Shown here piece after piece: positions 1 through 9,506 of a stretch of 64,000 nt of DNA. The stretch is from Planctomycetia bacterium. GTDB taxonomy: Bacteria; Planctomycetota; Phycisphaerae; UBA1845; Fen-1342. The translations under genes were made by a program, and so were the position numbers. The notes under the pieces are model-generated. The model saw nothing but the letters and a program-made list of their open reading frames with translations, was not told where the DNA came from and ran no database searches. The stretch is taken from NCBI GenBank assembly GCA_015709575.1, contig CP054190.1:682001-746000 (forward strand). Reading direction: 5' to 3'. Position 1 is the first letter of the stretch. Each line of letters starts with the position of its first letter.

Positions 1-484
1 TTTTTGAGTCGGCCGGACGGTGACGAACTGCGGCCGGGCCGGAGACCGCCCTTGGCCGAATGAGTGGGGTGGTGCCACCGGGGGGATTCCAAGTCCGGGA
101 ATCCGCGCGTCGGCCGGCTGGTTGTTGGGGGCGGGAAGGACACTCCGCGGTCCCGGGGTGAAATCGGCCGGTACCCCGAAATCGGGTTGCCGCCGAGGCG
201 GGCGGCTCAAAATCGGCTGCATCCGGTGCTATGACGCCGATAAGAGTAGCAAAATACAACGGTTACGATTCACGGATTGATTCAAAATGGCACTTACCAT
301 CGGCCCTTGGGCGTGCTAACATTGGCGGATCGTCAGCGGATCAGGCTCCCGCTTCGCGGCGGGGGGGTTGATCCGCGCTCGTAGTATTGCGCGATATAGC
401 GGCGCGGGCGTCCGACCGTCCCGACCCCGCACGACACACGCGAGGTTCGCAGGGCGGACCTTTCTGCCTGGAGGTTCTCAAGTC
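1..484. other. gene-free left edge and leader of the M6 protease gene
   Basis: No convincing coding region is seen. A short plus-strand open frame at 20-280 has no recognisable domain and no good ribosome-binding site. A weak sigma70-like pair, TTACCA at 294-299 and TAACAT at 317-322 with 17-bp spacing, lies about 160 bases before the protease start and could be its promoter; each hexamer matches consensus at only 4 of 6 positions. The protease ribosome-binding site, GGAGG at 470-474, lies at the end of the stretch. Confidence 0.4.
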
Positions 485-3400
485 ATGGCACACCCGTTTC
501 GTCGGTCCCTGGCGTGGCTGCCGCTACTCACACTGGCCGCGGTGTTCCCGACGGCGTGGTTCGTTTCTTCCGCAGCGGCGGAGGAACGGAAGTTCGTGAT
601 CATCCTCGCGGACCTTCCGAAGGATGAGCCCGGTCCGCGGCAGTTGCCGAACCGAGTGCAGGTGTATGACGCCTACTTCGACCAGGTGAAGGACGGGCAG
701 GGTGGGACGCTGCGCGTGGACTCGTTCGCCGAGTGGTGGGAGGAAGTCTCCTACGGCAACGTGACGGTTTCGGGCGACGTGTATGGCTGGGTGCAGATGC
801 CGTGGCGCTCGACGCTCCCGGGCGGGCCGGGCGGCGGGCAGGGCGGCAGTTTCCGGAATCTGAACGGCGGGCCGCTAGATCCGGGGACCGGTGAGGGATT
901 CAACAACGCGCTCGCGCGATTCCAGTATGACCTGGACGGCGTGGGTGGCAATCGACTTTGCACCGCGGATAACTGTGAGCCGGCGGATTTTGCGGGCGCG
1001 CAGCAGGTGAACCGCTTTGCTCCAGGCGCCAACCCGCCGATTCCGGTGTGGACGCCCGGCGAGCGGTTCTTCGACATTAATGGCAACAACGTCTACGACG
1101 CCGGTGTGCGCGAGTGGGGCATCGACAAGAACGGCGACGGCCAGATCACGGGTCCGTCTGCGCCGTCTTTCATAGACCTGTTCCAGGTCAACAATCTTTT
1201 GCCGGCCGAGGGGCAGAGCGACGGCAACCCGACGGCGACACCGCCGGAGCCGCCGGTGGCCGAGCACCCGGTGGCGGTGAATTCGCAGACGGGGCCGATC
1301 CAGTGGGCCAACACCTTCGAGTGGTTTGACAGCAACGGCGACGGGCAGTGGAACGCGGACGGGGCGCAGTCTGGGCCGCTGACGGTCACGTTTGACACGT
1401 ATAACCCCGCGACGCAGGCGCTTGGCACGGGCACGTTCAACGTTTTCCGTGGCGACTGGGGCGGGACAGAGGTGTGGATCGATCTCGTCGGGCTCGGAGC
1501 AAGCCCCGCAGCAGTCGGCACCGGCGAGCAGCGCTGGCCGGGGCAGCGGAACCGCAGCTTCGCGCGTGCGTCGATCTGGATGATCATCGTTGAGTCGTTC
1601 GGCCCGGATGGGGAAGGAAATCTGCCGGACGACAAGAACGTTTACTACGACGAGCAGGGCAACGGGCAGTTTGACTTCCCGGAGCCGTTTGAAGACTTCC
1701 TGAGAATCTGGTCCGCGGGTGGTTCGTTCCGCATTTTCAATCCGGATCCGACCAACGCGGATGGTCAGTATGTGATCAACAACTTCGCCGGCGATCCGCA
1801 GGCGATTTTTGATCGCACCGGCAACGGCCGCTACAACGCCCCGGACGGCTGGACCAACACTGGTTCGAGCAAGATGCAGCCGATCACGGCGCAGGTGCAG
1901 GACGGCGTCGAGGCGGGCGAGCAGAATGCGATGGGGGCTAAGACCACGCCGGAGCCGGCGTGGTACGTGGCCTGGTGGTTCGAGGAGTTCGGAAATCTCG
2001 CGCCGCAATGGGATCCGGCAATCACGTATTACCGCAGCTTCAACCAGGCGATTCCTACGCCGCCGAATTCGGGCAACCCGAATCCGACGCAGCCGATGGG
2101 ATTCCTGGCTACGGGCGGCGGGCCGTTCAATAACGGTCTGAACTTCGGGTTTACGGAGTTTGCGCCGGGCGCGGGCCAGGTCAAGCCGGATATCGCCGGC
2201 GGCCAGGGTATGTATGACGGCCCGGCTGAGTTCTGGGATCTGCCGTCGTCGATCTATCACGCGGGCGGTGACACGCAGTTTGGTGAAGTGACCGGCCCGG
2301 AAGGCTGGCGTCCGTGGGGTTTTGACGTCGGCGCGGGCCCGAACGGTCCGACAGCGGATGACGAGATCGTGGCCGCCGGCCCTGTCGCCTTCAACATTCA
2401 CGGTGACGGCGGATGGGATGCGGGCAATCAGCAGAACATCGAGGCGATCACCTGGCGCACAAACGGCCAGTCGCTTACGGACCAGATTCTGGATTTGGAC
2501 GGCGACGGCGTGGCGGATTTCGCGCTGTTGAAGCGCGACGCCAACCTGGACGGTCTGATTGACGTCGGTGAGGCGGCCAATCTGCCCGGTGCGGTCGGCC
2601 TGCCGAACGGCGAGCGCGACTATGTACCGAATTACGGCATGCGGGCGGACTCGGGCGGCGGTGACGGCGGTCCGGCTCAGCCGTATCCCTTCAACCGCAT
2701 GCGCCTGATGGAGGACGCGGTTGAGGCGACGGACGACATCGCCCGGTGGGACAATTTCTTCGGCGGGCAGCCGCCCTTCGGCAACGTGGTGTCCGGCGTG
2801 ATCCTGTGTTCGGATCGCACGCCGGGCCGCATGTTCCGCCTGCCGGCGGCGTCGCTCAACTACCCCATCCGCACGCGCGACCGCATCATCGGTCCGGAGA
2901 CGTTCCGCAGCAGCTATCAGCCGCTGACATTCTTCGACGGGTTGGGTATCACGATCAGTTCGTTCGGCAACGATCAGGGCAACCCGATTGAGGGTGACGC
3001 GCTGATCACGAATCCGAGCCTCGGGTTCCAGATGCCATGGTCCTGCCACGAGTATGCCCACACGTGGGAAGGCTTCCCCGACCTTTACGACTATGACGTG
3101 TATCGCACGTTTGACAGCCTGCTGCTGAACAACCCGATTTCGCGCTGGTGCGTGATGGCGGGCGGCGGTGCGGTGCACCCCGTGCCGGTTCTCAAGGCGG
3201 ATCCGCGGAACGGGCACAGCGGCTGGATCAAGCCGGTAGACCTGACGACGGCGCTGAAGCCGGCGTCGGTGACCGCGCTGACCTTCAAGCCCTGGGAGTT
3301 TGATCGCGACAAGACGGTGTTTGTCTACAACCACGAGTTGTTCCCTGCGGAGCAGTTCTGGTTGTGGCGGACGGCCAACAGCGCAACCAAGATGAACGGC

Positions 3401-5701
3401 CAGACGGACCTCACGTTCGACCAGTACCTGCCGGCGCACGGCCTGATGATCATGCACGTCGATCGCGAGGCGGATCCGGAAGGCCTGCCGCAGCAGCAGC
3501 GCACCGGCAGCCGTTTCACGTACCGCATCGTGCAGGCGGACGGCTTTGCGTCTCTTGAGAACGGCGACAACAACGGCGACGCGGGCGACCCGTGGCCGGG
3601 CGTCACGAACAAGACGCAGTGGAACCGTGACTCGTCGCCGAACAACCGCTGGTACAACAATCAGAACAGTGGGCTGTCGATCGTCGGCATGCGCGAGGTC
3701 GGGAACACCACGGTAGTGGATTTCCGCTGGACGCCGCAGGACGTTCCGAGCTTCGAGTGGAAGCAGCCGCCGGGCGGCATCTCCGTCAACAGCCAGTATC
3801 AGCTGCAGTACATCGCCTATGACCAGTTCGGCGGCACGCGGCTGCAGTTCTTCGTCTACAAGAACGAGCCGCAGAAGCCGGCCGCGGGAACGATGGAGAG
3901 TTACGACCCGGCGAACGTCATCCAGATCAACCCCGCGGCGACGAAGTTCCCGGGCGAGATCGACGGGGTCTACTCGGTGAACCTGGCCAACCTGCTGCTG
4001 CTGGACGGCACGTACACCTTCTTCGCCAAGCTCATGCCGGGCGTCGGCGCGGACAACCGTCTGGAAAACAGCGCTTCAGCTCCGCGGCCGAGCATTAATA
4101 ACCGCGGCAACGGCCTGATGACCGTGACGGGCGTCGATCTGGACGTCTCGCGGCTGGAGGCATGGACGGTGCGCTGTGTCAACGCGCAGGTCACCGGCGC
4201 GGAGCAGTGGGAAGTGACCGGCACGGTGACAGGGACGCAGGTGGCGCAGGCCACGACCGGCCTGCCGTATCTCTCTGACGGGGTCGCGTTCGCCGGCGAC
4301 ACGCACAACCGCGTGTCGTTCATCATCCAGAGCGGCAGCGTGCCCTTCCAGGTGGGCGATGAGTTCAACTTCCTGACGACCGGCTTTACGCCGCACAGCT
4401 CGGCGGTTCTGGTGAAGCAATTGCAGGTGATCACGCCGCAGCCGCCGGTCCCCGGCGGTCGCATCGACGGCCCCAACAGCGGCCTTGCGCCATTCCAGGT
4501 GGTCTTCATGCACGACGGCACGATCGATCCGGGCGGGGCGGCGTTGACGTTCCAGTGGGACTTCGGCGATGGCTCTCCGCCGTTCATCACGGATCGCCTC
4601 GATCAGCCGGTGCTGCATACGTACAACTTGCCGCGCGCTGCGCCTTATCAGGCGACGCTGACGGTGACGAATTCGTTCGGCCAGAGCGCCACGCAGACGC
4701 TGCTGGTCACGGTTCGCGAGGCGGTGGCGCCGACGGTTCGCGTGGCGGTAAACCCGTCCATCGGGCCTTCGCCGCTGACGGTGGAGTTCACTGGGTCACT
4801 CACAACTGATCCGAACCCCGGCACGACCGGGCTGGATTTTGTGTGGGACTTCGGCGACGGCACGCCGGTCGCCACGACCGCGAACACGACGCACACCTAT
4901 CAGCGGGCCGGCAACTACCGCGCGACGCTGACGGTGACGAACCGCCCGTACGGCAAGGCGGCGTCGCAGACGGTCGAGATTCGCGCGACCGGCACCAGCG
5001 GCAACCTGCCGCCGGAGGCGACGATCGTGACGAGCACGCGCTTCGGGCAGGCCCCGCTGCGGGTGCTCTTCGACGGACGCGCGTCCTTCGACCCCGAAGG
5101 CAGTGCGCTGACGTACGAATGGAACTTCGGCGACGGCAGCGCGATCTCGCGCGAGCCGGTCATCGAATACACCTACACCAAGACGGGCACGTTCAACGCG
5201 GTGCTTACGGTTCGCGATGATCGCGAGCAGGTGGATACCGCGGTCGTGGCAATTGTTGTGTCGTCGTCCGCGAACAACAGCAGCCCGGTGGCCCGCATCT
5301 CGGTCTCCGGCACGCAGGGCCCGGCGCCGTTCACCGTGACGTTTGACGGCTCGCGCTCGGCGGATCCCGAGGGCGGCTCGCTCAAGTACGCGTGGGACTT
5401 CGGCGACGGCAAGAACGGCGAGGGTGTCGCGGTGACGCACACCTACGAGGCCGCCGGTCGCTACACGGCGGTCTTGACCGTCGAGGATGCGTTCGGGCTG
5501 GCAGGCGCGACGACGGTTGTCATCACGGTGACTACGGCGTCGGGCGATTCCGGCCTGGGACAGCCTGATCCGGGCGACCTGGCGCCGGAGCTCAGCGGTT
5601 GCGGCGCGGGCTGTGGTCCGGCGGGCTTCATGCCGCTGCTGCTGACGCTGATCGGCATCGGCGGGATGCGTCGGCTGGGTGTTCGGCGGCCGCGGCGGTG
5701 A
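485..5701 (+). CDS. secreted M6-type metalloprotease with four PKD domains and Cys/TM/Arg C-terminal tail
   Basis: 1738-aa predicted exported protease. The ATG at 485 is chosen because GGAGG lies 10 nt upstream and a signal peptide follows (Arg-rich start, hydrophobic core, SAAAEE cleavage region). Residues 855-859 read HEYAH and are followed by TWEGFPDLYD, the HExxH zinc motif in the sequence context of the M6 (immune inhibitor A) family. Several Asp-rich loops such as DKNGDGQ (about 213), DSNGDGQ (about 281) and DLDGDG (about 670) look like calcium sites. Four PKD domains follow, with W(D/N)FGDG motifs near residues 1358, 1453, 1545 and 1636. The end carries GCGAGCG, a hydrophobic segment and RRPRR, which suggests membrane anchoring or C-terminal processing. 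Substrate is unknown. It is monocistronic and converges on xseA. Confidence 0.85.
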   Translation: MAHPFRRSLAWLPLLTLAAVFPTAWFVSSAAAEERKFVIILADLPKDEPGPRQLPNRVQVYDAYFDQVKDGQGGTLRVDSFAEWWEEVSYGNVTVSGDVYGWVQMPWRSTLPGGPGGGQGGSFRNLNGGPLDPGTGEGFNNALARFQYDLDGVGGNRLCTADNCEPADFAGAQQVNRFAPGANPPIPVWTPGERFFDINGNNVYDAGVREWGIDKNGDGQITGPSAPSFIDLFQVNNLLPAEGQSDGNPTATPPEPPVAEHPVAVNSQTGPIQWANTFEWFDSNGDGQWNADGAQSGPLTVTFDTYNPATQALGTGTFNVFRGDWGGTEVWIDLVGLGASPAAVGTGEQRWPGQRNRSFARASIWMIIVESFGPDGEGNLPDDKNVYYDEQGNGQFDFPEPFEDFLRIWSAGGSFRIFNPDPTNADGQYVINNFAGDPQAIFDRTGNGRYNAPDGWTNTGSSKMQPITAQVQDGVEAGEQNAMGAKTTPEPAWYVAWWFEEFGNLAPQWDPAITYYRSFNQAIPTPPNSGNPNPTQPMGFLATGGGPFNNGLNFGFTEFAPGAGQVKPDIAGGQGMYDGPAEFWDLPSSIYHAGGDTQFGEVTGPEGWRPWGFDVGAGPNGPTADDEIVAAGPVAFNIHGDGGWDAGNQQNIEAITWRTNGQSLTDQILDLDGDGVADFALLKRDANLDGLIDVGEAANLPGAVGLPNGERDYVPNYGMRADSGGGDGGPAQPYPFNRMRLMEDAVEATDDIARWDNFFGGQPPFGNVVSGVILCSDRTPGRMFRLPAASLNYPIRTRDRIIGPETFRSSYQPLTFFDGLGITISSFGNDQGNPIEGDALITNPSLGFQMPWSCHEYAHTWEGFPDLYDYDVYRTFDSLLLNNPISRWCVMAGGGAVHPVPVLKADPRNGHSGWIKPVDLTTALKPASVTALTFKPWEFDRDKTVFVYNHELFPAEQFWLWRTANSATKMNGQTDLTFDQYLPAHGLMIMHVDREADPEGLPQQQRTGSRFTYRIVQADGFASLENGDNNGDAGDPWPGVTNKTQWNRDSSPNNRWYNNQNSGLSIVGMREVGNTTVVDFRWTPQDVPSFEWKQPPGGISVNSQYQLQYIAYDQFGGTRLQFFVYKNEPQKPAAGTMESYDPANVIQINPAATKFPGEIDGVYSVNLANLLLLDGTYTFFAKLMPGVGADNRLENSASAPRPSINNRGNGLMTVTGVDLDVSRLEAWTVRCVNAQVTGAEQWEVTGTVTGTQVAQATTGLPYLSDGVAFAGDTHNRVSFIIQSGSVPFQVGDEFNFLTTGFTPHSSAVLVKQLQVITPQPPVPGGRIDGPNSGLAPFQVVFMHDGTIDPGGAALTFQWDFGDGSPPFITDRLDQPVLHTYNLPRAAPYQATLTVTNSFGQSATQTLLVTVREAVAPTVRVAVNPSIGPSPLTVEFTGSLTTDPNPGTTGLDFVWDFGDGTPVATTANTTHTYQRAGNYRATLTVTNRPYGKAASQTVEIRATGTSGNLPPEATIVTSTRFGQAPLRVLFDGRASFDPEGSALTYEWNFGDGSAISREPVIEYTYTKTGTFNAVLTVRDDREQVDTAVVAIVVSSSANNSSPVARISVSGTQGPAPFTVTFDGSRSADPEGGSLKYAWDFGDGKNGEGVAVTHTYEAAGRYTAVLTVEDAFGLAGATTVVITVTTASGDSGLGQPDPGDLAPELSGCGAGCGPAGFMPLLLTLIGIGGMRRLGVRRPRR

Positions 5702-5933
5702 GCGGTCGCAGACGGCGGATGATCAATCCGGGCGCCGGCGGGTGAGCCGGCCGCGGGTGAGATCGGTGAGAGCGATGTGAGTTCATGACCCGGGCGTCGT
5801 CGTGCGAGAGCGCGACGGCGCCCGGTTGCTTTGGATCGGGGCGGTTTCAGCACCGTGAGGACGTTCGGCGAAACCTGGCACTGCTCAAGGGCGGTGTCAC
5901 AGGACATAGCGGCACGTCACGTCCGAAGCCGCG

Positions 5934-7496
5934 TCAGTCGAACAGCCGCGGCTGGGCGGGGTCGTCGGCGGTGGCCTTGAATTCCCCGTCGGCCAGGCGC
6001 ACCTGGATCCTCAATCCTTCGCGCACGCACGCCGCGCTTCGCAGGATGCCGCCGGTCCGTGCGTCCTGCACGACCGCGAAGCCGCGCTCGAGCACGTGCA
6101 ACGGGTCGAGCGCGACGGCGGCAGAGAGGCGCTGACTCAGCCGCGCGCGGCGGATCGGCACGATGGTCGCGGCCGCGAGGGTGAGGCGATGCAGCAGGTG
6201 GCGCAGGCGCTCGTCGGCGCGGGCGCTGAGACCCTGCGGCCCGCGTCGGGTGGCTGCGGTTGCCAGTTCCTCCAGTCGGCGCCGGGCGCGCGACAGCATT
6301 CTTCGATGCGCCAGTTCATAACGGCGCGGCGCGAATTCCACCCGGGCCAGCCAGCGGCGCCGCAGCGTTCCGGCCGCGGCGCGCTCCAGCGATGCGGCGG
6401 CATCACGCACGCGCTTGCGAGCCAGCGCGAGACGCGCTTCCGCGGCGCGTGCCAGCGCCGCCAGCGCTTCGTCAAGCCGCTGGGCGCGCTGCCGCAGGGG
6501 TTCAAGCGGCCGTGCGATCGGGTAGGCGGCCAGCAGGCGGCGCAGCTCGGCGCGCTGCGCGGCGCAGTGCTGGCGCATCGCGCGCGCCAGCCGGGCGGCG
6601 TCGCGCGAGAGGCGCTCCTGGAGCGCGGCGCGATCAGGCGTGATCCGCTCGGCGGCGGCGGTGGGGGTCGCGGCCCGCAGGTCGGCGACGAGGTCGCTGA
6701 TCGTGACGTCCACCTCGTGGCCGACGGCGCTGACCACCGGGATGCGGCTGGCGGCGATCGCCCGCGCAACGATCTCCTCGTTGAAGGCCCAGAGGTCCTC
6801 GAGCGAGCCGCCGCCGCGGGTGACGATGATGACGTCGATTCCGCCGAGCGCATCAGCACTGCGGTTGATCGTGTCCAGGGCCGCGGCGATCTGCCGGGCG
6901 GCTCCCTCCCCCTGCACACGGACCGGGAGCAGCAGCACGTCCATGGCGGCGAATCGCCGTCGCAAGGTCTGGAGGATGTCGTGCAGCGCCGCGCCGTCGG
7001 GGCTGGTGACGAGCGCCACGCGCTGCGGATAGGCCGGCAGCGGGCGCTTGCGTCGCGGGTCGGTGAGTCCTTCCTGCTCGAGCTTTGCGACGAGCTTCCG
7101 AAAGGCCTGCTCCAGCGCTCCGGCGCCGCGCGGCTCGATCCGGCGCACGACAAGCTGGTATGAGCCGCGCGGTACGTAGACGTCGAGCGATCCACTGGCG
7201 ACGACCTGAAGTCCCTGCTGCGGGGCGATCTTCGCACCCGCCAGGGCGCTGCGCCACAGCACGCAGGCGATCTCCGCGCCGTCGTCCTTCAGAGTGAAGT
7301 AGCAGTGCCCGCTGGCCGGGCGCGAGACGTCGCCGATCTCGCCGACGACGTGCAGCGTCGGGGCGATCCGGTCCAGCAGCGCCGCGCGCACCAACTCGTT
7401 GACCTGGCGGACGGTCAGCGGCTCTTCGGGCCGGCCGCGCTTGGTGGGGGGCTGTGGCGGGATGCGTGACGGGTCGAAGAGCGGTCGCTGCGACAT
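5934..7496 (-). CDS. xseA: exodeoxyribonuclease VII large subunit
   Basis: 520-aa XseA, the catalytic subunit of exonuclease VII, which degrades single-stranded DNA in both directions. The N-terminal OB-fold is visible (GEIGDVSRPASGHCYFTLKD), followed by the catalytic core with the hallmark RGGGSLEDLWAFN and a long Arg/Ala-rich helical C-terminal half. The start has GGAGGG 6 nt upstream. It lies 30 nt after argB and is the last gene of the arginine operon, so it is probably cotranscribed with it. No xseB (small subunit, usually about 80 aa and adjacent) is found on either side, so the partner must be elsewhere. Confidence 0.93.
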   Translation of the reverse strand: MSQRPLFDPSRIPPQPPTKRGRPEEPLTVRQVNELVRAALLDRIAPTLHVVGEIGDVSRPASGHCYFTLKDDGAEIACVLWRSALAGAKIAPQQGLQVVASGSLDVYVPRGSYQLVVRRIEPRGAGALEQAFRKLVAKLEQEGLTDPRRKRPLPAYPQRVALVTSPDGAALHDILQTLRRRFAAMDVLLLPVRVQGEGAARQIAAALDTINRSADALGGIDVIIVTRGGGSLEDLWAFNEEIVARAIAASRIPVVSAVGHEVDVTISDLVADLRAATPTAAAERITPDRAALQERLSRDAARLARAMRQHCAAQRAELRRLLAAYPIARPLEPLRQRAQRLDEALAALARAAEARLALARKRVRDAAASLERAAAGTLRRRWLARVEFAPRRYELAHRRMLSRARRRLEELATAATRRGPQGLSARADERLRHLLHRLTLAAATIVPIRRARLSQRLSAAVALDPLHVLERGFAVVQDARTGGILRSAACVREGLRIQVRLADGEFKATADDPAQPRLFD

Positions 7497-7526
7497 GCGT
7501 ACCCTCCCGCGATGGCCGCGTGCGCG

Positions 7527-8459
7527 TCAGGCGGGCTGCTCGATGGTCGGGCGCGAGCGCTCCCTGCGGGCGACGATCAGCGTGCCGCTGCCCTCGTTGG
7601 TGAAGACCTCGGCGAGCAGCGAGTCGGGCGTGGTACCGTTGACGACGTGCACGCGCGGCACTCCGCCGCGCAGGGCGTCGGCGCAGGCGGTGATCTTGGG
7701 CAGCATGCCGCCGCGGATGACGCCGTCGCGGGTGAGTTGCTCGACGTCGTCGAGGTCGAGGTAGGGCTGGAGCGAGCCGGCCTGGTTCACGTCACGCATC
7801 ACGCCGTCGACGGTGGTCAGCAGGATGTACTTCACCGCCCGCATTCCGATGGCGATGTGCGCGGCGACGGTGTCGGCATTGACGTTGTAGATCACGCCCT
7901 GTGCATCGGCGGCGAGCGAGCCGATGACCGGGACGTAGCGCTTCTCGAGCAGGTGCTCCAGCACGTCGGTGCGCGAGGCGACGATGTTGCCGACCCGCCC
8001 GAAATCCACGGACTGCGTCTGGCCGGTGGAGGGGTCGGTGACGGGGCGGACGGGGCGGCGCACGACGGTGATCAGGCGCGCGTCGACGCCGGTCATGCCG
8101 ACGGCGGGGACGTCGTAGCGGCGGAAAGCGGCGACCAGATCGGTATTGATCGTGCCGGCGAAGGCCATTTTCGCGAGTTCGAGCGTCTGGTCGTCGGTGA
8201 TGCGCCGCCCGGCGACGAACTGCGGTGTGATGCCCATCCGCTCACAGAGCACGTTCACCTGCTCGCCACCGCCGTGCACAACGATGATGCGGATCCCGAG
8301 GGTGGCGAGCAGCGCGAGTTGCTCGACGACGTTGTCGAGCGTCGGGCCGGGGTCGCACAGTCGGCCCCCGAGCTTGACGACGAACACGCGCCCCTCGTAG
8401 GTGCGGATATAGGGGATGGCGGTGCGCAGCGCGCGGGTCGCCATTTGCGGCTGGGCCAT
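7527..8459 (-). CDS. argB: N-acetylglutamate kinase (amino-acid kinase family)
   Basis: 310-aa cytoplasmic kinase that phosphorylates the gamma-carboxylate of N-acyl-glutamate, the second step of arginine synthesis. Family features are visible: VKLGG near the N-terminus, IIVVHGGGEQVN for the phosphate loop, the NVNADTVAAHIA segment and LLTTVDGVM. The start has GGAG about 9 nt upstream. It sits in the operon between the acylornithine carbamoyltransferase (45 nt upstream) and xseA. Because that carbamoyltransferase may use succinylated intermediates (see the findings), the acyl group on this kinase's substrate is not certain. Confidence 0.93.
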   Translation of the reverse strand: MAQPQMATRALRTAIPYIRTYEGRVFVVKLGGRLCDPGPTLDNVVEQLALLATLGIRIIVVHGGGEQVNVLCERMGITPQFVAGRRITDDQTLELAKMAFAGTINTDLVAAFRRYDVPAVGMTGVDARLITVVRRPVRPVTDPSTGQTQSVDFGRVGNIVASRTDVLEHLLEKRYVPVIGSLAADAQGVIYNVNADTVAAHIAIGMRAVKYILLTTVDGVMRDVNQAGSLQPYLDLDDVEQLTRDGVIRGGMLPKITACADALRGGVPRVHVVNGTTPDSLLAEVFTNEGSGTLIVARRERSRPTIEQPA

Positions 8460-8504
8460 GTCTGTTCACTCCAGCGCCCGGATCGCGGGCACCCGGTCGG
8501 TCTG

Positions 8505-9506
8505 CTACGACAAAAGCTTCGCAAGCACGGCGGCCTGCGTCCAGAGGCGATTCTCAGCCTGGTCCACCACCACGCAGCGCGGATCGTCCAGCGCCTCGTC
8601 ACTGATCACCACGTTTCGCCGCACGGGCAGGCAGTGCATCAGGATCGTGCGGCGGCTGTGCAGGTGCCGCGGCTGCACCATCCAGTCGGCGTGCTCGGCG
8701 AAGCTGGCCTGCTGCGCGGCGGCGTCGCCGTAGAAAGCGGTGCTGCCCCAGCTCTTGACGTACAGGACATCGGCATTGGAGCAGGCGGCGGACTGCTCCG
8801 ACGTGATGGTGAAGCGCGTGCCGAGCAGGTCGCAGAGCGTCTGGATTCGGTCCATCACGCCTGCGTTCAGCTCGTAGATCGGCGGATGCGCGATGGTGAC
8901 GTGCATGCCGGCCGCCGCGGCCGCCAGTGCTGCCGAGTGCGGCACGGCCATCGGCACGGCCTTGGCCTGCGGCGCCCAGGTGAGCGTGAAATGTCGGCCG
9001 GCGGTGTCGCCAAGCTTTTCCTCCATCGTCATCCAGTCCGCCAGCGCCTGGCAGGGATGCTCCATCGCGGATTCGAGGTTGATCACCGGCACGGTCGCGT
9101 GCGCCGCGAAGGCGCGAATCAGCGCGTCGCGGGAATCCTCACCGGCGTCGCGCAATTGTGCGAAGGTGCGCACGCCGAGCACGTCGCAGTAGCGGCTGAG
9201 CACCGGGGCCGCCTCGCGCACGTGTTCGGCCTTGTCGGCGTTCATCACGACGCCGTCGCGGTGTTCCAACCCCCAGGCGTCGCCGCCGACATTGAGACAG
9301 ATGGCGTGGCCGCCGAAGCGGGCCATCGCGGACTCGAACGACACGCGCGTCCGCAGGGACGGGTTGAAAAAGACCATCCCCAGGATTTTTCCGCGCAGTG
9401 CCGCCGTGGCGTCGCGCGCCTGGCCGGCCTTGATCTGGCGCGCCAGCGTGATGAGCTGGTGCATGGCGCTGGGCCGCTCCTCGAACATCGACAGCCATTC
9501 ACGCAT
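8505..9506 (-). CDS. argF': N-acylornithine carbamoyltransferase (acetyl- or succinyl-ornithine)
   Basis: 333-aa transcarbamylase of the ArgF' branch (Xanthomonas AOTCase and Bacteroides SOTCase) rather than ordinary ornithine carbamoyltransferase. It carries the carbamoyl-phosphate motif FFNPSLRTR (46-54), HPCQ (150-153) and HCLPVRRN (291-298), the last being the form seen in the N-acyl enzymes. The position that distinguishes the two substrate classes (Glu92 in Xanthomonas, Pro90 in Bacteroides, in the D-x-E/P-E-H segment) is Ala93 here (DKAEH). It would carbamoylate N-acyl-ornithine, so deacylation must occur later, at acylcitrulline. The start overlaps the argD stop as TGATG, with GAGGGAG 8 nt upstream. 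General assignment is firm; acyl specificity is open. Confidence 0.9.
   Translation of the reverse strand: MREWLSMFEERPSAMHQLITLARQIKAGQARDATAALRGKILGMVFFNPSLRTRVSFESAMARFGGHAICLNVGGDAWGLEHRDGVVMNADKAEHVREAAPVLSRYCDVLGVRTFAQLRDAGEDSRDALIRAFAAHATVPVINLESAMEHPCQALADWMTMEEKLGDTAGRHFTLTWAPQAKAVPMAVPHSAALAAAAAGMHVTIAHPPIYELNAGVMDRIQTLCDLLGTRFTITSEQSAACSNADVLYVKSWGSTAFYGDAAAQQASFAEHADWMVQPRHLHSRRTILMHCLPVRRNVVISDEALDDPRCVVVDQAENRLWTQAAVLAKLLS

Noticed and set aside
20..280. 86-aa plus-strand open frame at the left edge
   Set aside because: No ribosome-binding site, no recognisable domain, Gly/Arg-rich composition typical of noncoding GC-rich DNA.
875..3457. 860-aa minus-strand open frame opposite the M6 protease
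   Set aside because: Arg/His/Val-rich sequence without any domain; a shadow frame kept open by high GC and codon bias opposite a clear secreted protease.
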